Shown here piece by piece: positions 62,733 through 64,000 of a DNA stretch of 64,000 nucleotides; the stretch's first letter is position 1, and every line of letters begins with the position of its first letter. Origin of the DNA: Simiduia curdlanivorans. GTDB taxonomy: Bacteria > Pseudomonadota > Gammaproteobacteria > Pseudomonadales > Cellvibrionaceae. The stretch is taken from assembly GCF_030409605.1 (NCBI RefSeq), contig NZ_JAUFQG010000006.1:930001-994000 (forward strand), read 5' to 3'. Made by a program: the position numbers and the translations under genes. The notes under the pieces were generated by a model, which was not told the origin of the DNA, ran no database searches, and was given only the letters and a program-made list of their open reading frames with translations.

Positions 62733-63455
62733 CTAATAGCCATGGAACTGGCGCAGGCACAAAAGATCTTCGAGCCGGTCAAATACGCCGTCAATTTCCT
62801 CGCGCGCTTTCAAAGTTATGGAAACTGCCTTAAAAGACAGCAAATTCAAGGTTGTTTTGCGTGCATCCAATTCAACATTACAAATTTCTTCACACAGCGC
62901 TAGCGCTGCAGGTCGATCCAATTGCGGGCAGAATAACAAACACTGATTAGCATTGCGGTAGCTGATGAGCTGATTCGTCTCCAACAATAAGCTATAGCGA
63001 TAAAACAGTTCGAGGGTTGCCTGTTCTGCCACTGCGTTGCCTAGGCGCGACTGAATATTCTCTAGGCCGTTGATATCCACCAAAATTAACGACAACGGAA
63101 AACTACTTTGGGTGTCGCGCCCTTCTCGAATTTCGCGTAACAACCGGTCTATCACCCTGCGATTGGGCAACAAGGTTATCGGGTCGATCATCGATAACTC
63201 TTCGCAATACAAGGATAACTTGCGCACATCCTGCCAGCGTCGATAGGCAAAAATAGCAAATAAAAAGGTCAGCACAATGGTTGAAGTCAGCAGCTCATCG
63301 AGCTCGAAATCTTCATAGCGATGAGTGAGCTCAGTCAGATGCTCAAAGGCATCTATATGTGCGAAATAAATGACCGACGATAAATATATAAGGACTGAAG
63401 CGACGAGATCGAAAAACATTTTCGATCGCAATTGCGCTTTTAAGGTATCTAACAA
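62733..63455 (-). CDS. Membrane protein with degenerate GGDEF domain
   Basis: 240 residues. Two N-terminal helices (LVASVLIYLSSVIYFAHI and LTSTIVLTFLFAIFAY) are followed by a GGDEF-fold domain (SMIDPITLLPNRRVIDRLL, LILVDINGLENIQSRLGNAVAEQ). The active loop, normally RxGGDEF, reads SYRNANQCLLF, so synthesis of c-di-GMP is not expected. It may instead bind ligand or a partner. The TTG start at 63455 has GGAGG 5 nt upstream; the first ATG is 12 codons in. A folded 235-bp leader precedes it. Confidence 0.87.
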   Translation of the reverse strand: MLDTLKAQLRSKMFFDLVASVLIYLSSVIYFAHIDAFEHLTELTHRYEDFELDELLTSTIVLTFLFAIFAYRRWQDVRKLSLYCEELSMIDPITLLPNRRVIDRLLREIREGRDTQSSFPLSLILVDINGLENIQSRLGNAVAEQATLELFYRYSLLLETNQLISYRNANQCLLFCPQLDRPAALALCEEICNVELDARKTTLNLLSFKAVSITLKAREEIDGVFDRLEDLLCLRQFHGY

Positions 63456-63690
63456 TTAAGCCTCCACACCCACCTGCAAGCACAGGTGCCTTTACTCATC
63501 GCCACGTTACTAATGAAACAACTATCCTGTTGAGGCGACAACAATAAGGGAGGTTCCTGCTCCGCTAACAAGGTGAGCTTCGGCAAGAAGGCTAGACAGG
63601 ACCGAAACCCGTCAACTATATAGTCTCCGAGACTTTAGTACTAGTCGTATTAACCTATCTTGTTTAGCACTATTGTACAGTATCGAACCC
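63456..63690 (-). promoter_or_regulatory. Possible structured leader of the degenerate GGDEF gene
   Basis: No gene seen. In the minus direction the region can fold: GGTCCTG pairs with CAGGAACC around a CTTC/GAAG and a GCTC/GAGC stem, with a further hairpin CACCTG-TGCTTG-CAGGTG near the start. A GTCTC-N-GAGAC palindrome lies upstream. No known riboswitch consensus was matched by eye. Confidence 0.4.
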
Positions 63691-64000
63691 CTAGTCATAG
63701 AGCCGTCGAACAAACTCTTGCACATTTATCGCTATATCATCTTCGCCGACTCCATCAAAGGGATTCTCGAGATGATCTTGAATATTTGACAGACTGACCA
63801 ACACAAGTGAGAAAAGTGCTGGCATCACGTAAGTAACAGAGGGCGAGTACTCCAGCGCCTGAAAGGCAAAATAGGGGCCGTACAAAATGGGTAATAGCGA
63901 AATAAAAATATCGCTAAAGGTTTTTAAGGTGCGCGGCGTTCGGTATTGGTAGATATGCTTAGCATCTTCAAAGGATACGAACATTTTACTCAGGTATTGA
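63691..64000 (-). CDS. C-terminal part of an unknown membrane protein
   Basis: About 103 codons are seen. The ATG at 63984 could be internal, because the frame stays open to the window edge (Q-Y-L-S-K before it). Two hydrophobic stretches (FISLLPILYGPYFAF and SVTYVMPALFSLVLVSLSNI) precede IQDHLENPFDGVGEDDIAINVQEFVRRLYD. The ending ENPF.G...D.....V distantly recalls bestrophin-like channels, but that is a weak impression. No function is assigned. Confidence 0.6.
   Translation of the reverse strand, partial: QYLSKMFVSFEDAKHIYQYRTPRTLKTFSDIFISLLPILYGPYFAFQALEYSPSVTYVMPALFSLVLVSLSNIQDHLENPFDGVGEDDIAINVQEFVRRLYD

Noticed and set aside
63456..63690. c-di-GMP (GEMM) riboswitch upstream of the GGDEF-like gene
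   Set aside because: The conserved GEMM core and tetraloop-receptor segments were not found on either strand.

Overview
The window looks like chromosomal DNA of a free-living, polysaccharide-using marine gammaproteobacterium, probably Cellvibrionales or a close relative (Saccharophagus, Simiduia, Teredinibacter type). This is inferred from gene content: two large TonB-dependent receptors, a TonB receptor / tryptophan-halogenase-like / SapC / 2OG-oxygenase-like / sugar-porter locus, a secreted alpha-amylase, a polyamine module and many gammaproteobacterial housekeeping genes. No rRNA, tRNA, CRISPR array, prophage or transposase gene was seen. TTG starts are unusually frequent where the frame and Shine-Dalgarno (SD) site can be judged.

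Layout. 1-1096: partial NRAMP-family transporter with a non-canonical metal site. 1.5-9.3 kb: metal-resistance island with czcICBA (RND zinc/cobalt/cadmium efflux) and the divergent pair dmeR-dmeF, whose shared promoter holds a palindromic operator. 9.4-17.2 kb: hrpB helicase, a secreted GH13 alpha-amylase, a Nudix protein with a signal peptide, and a coupled methyltransferase / unknown / YigZ operon. 17.4-21.7 kb: a large sensor (periplasmic THI5/NMT1-like domain, CHASE, PAS-like, GGDEF, EAL) coupled to a Tsx-like outer-membrane channel. 21.7-31 kb: slyD, small lipoproteins, speA, uspE, djlA, a patatin and others. 31-37 kb: polyamine catabolism, with puuA and spuC and three regulators. 37.4-48 kb: ybaK-like, arfB, an ABC exporter, dcd, a DUF885 peptidase, a VIT1-like transporter, two UPF0145 proteins, an M48 protease and dbpA. 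48.3-60.7 kb: sugar/TonB locus with an ECF sigma/FecR pair and a divergent FecA-like receptor. 60.7-64 kb: a frameshifted rcsF-like lipoprotein gene, rhlE, a degenerate GGDEF protein and a partial membrane protein.

The most unusual signal is a 214-bp palindromic element present twice (25988-26201 and 36995-37208; about 92 % identical, no indels). Each copy has terminal inverted repeats and strong internal hairpins. Each sits exactly inside the loop of a different intrinsic terminator, directly downstream of a polyamine gene (speA, spuC). This suggests a non-autonomous element that targets terminator loops, or a structured 3' UTR module. Other leads are the dual-sensor c-di-GMP protein coupled to a porin, the halogenase/SapC/DUF6445 module, a homopolymer frameshift in the rcsF-like gene, a helicase leader that can hide its own SD site, and a GntR palindrome shared by the gntR and spuC promoters.
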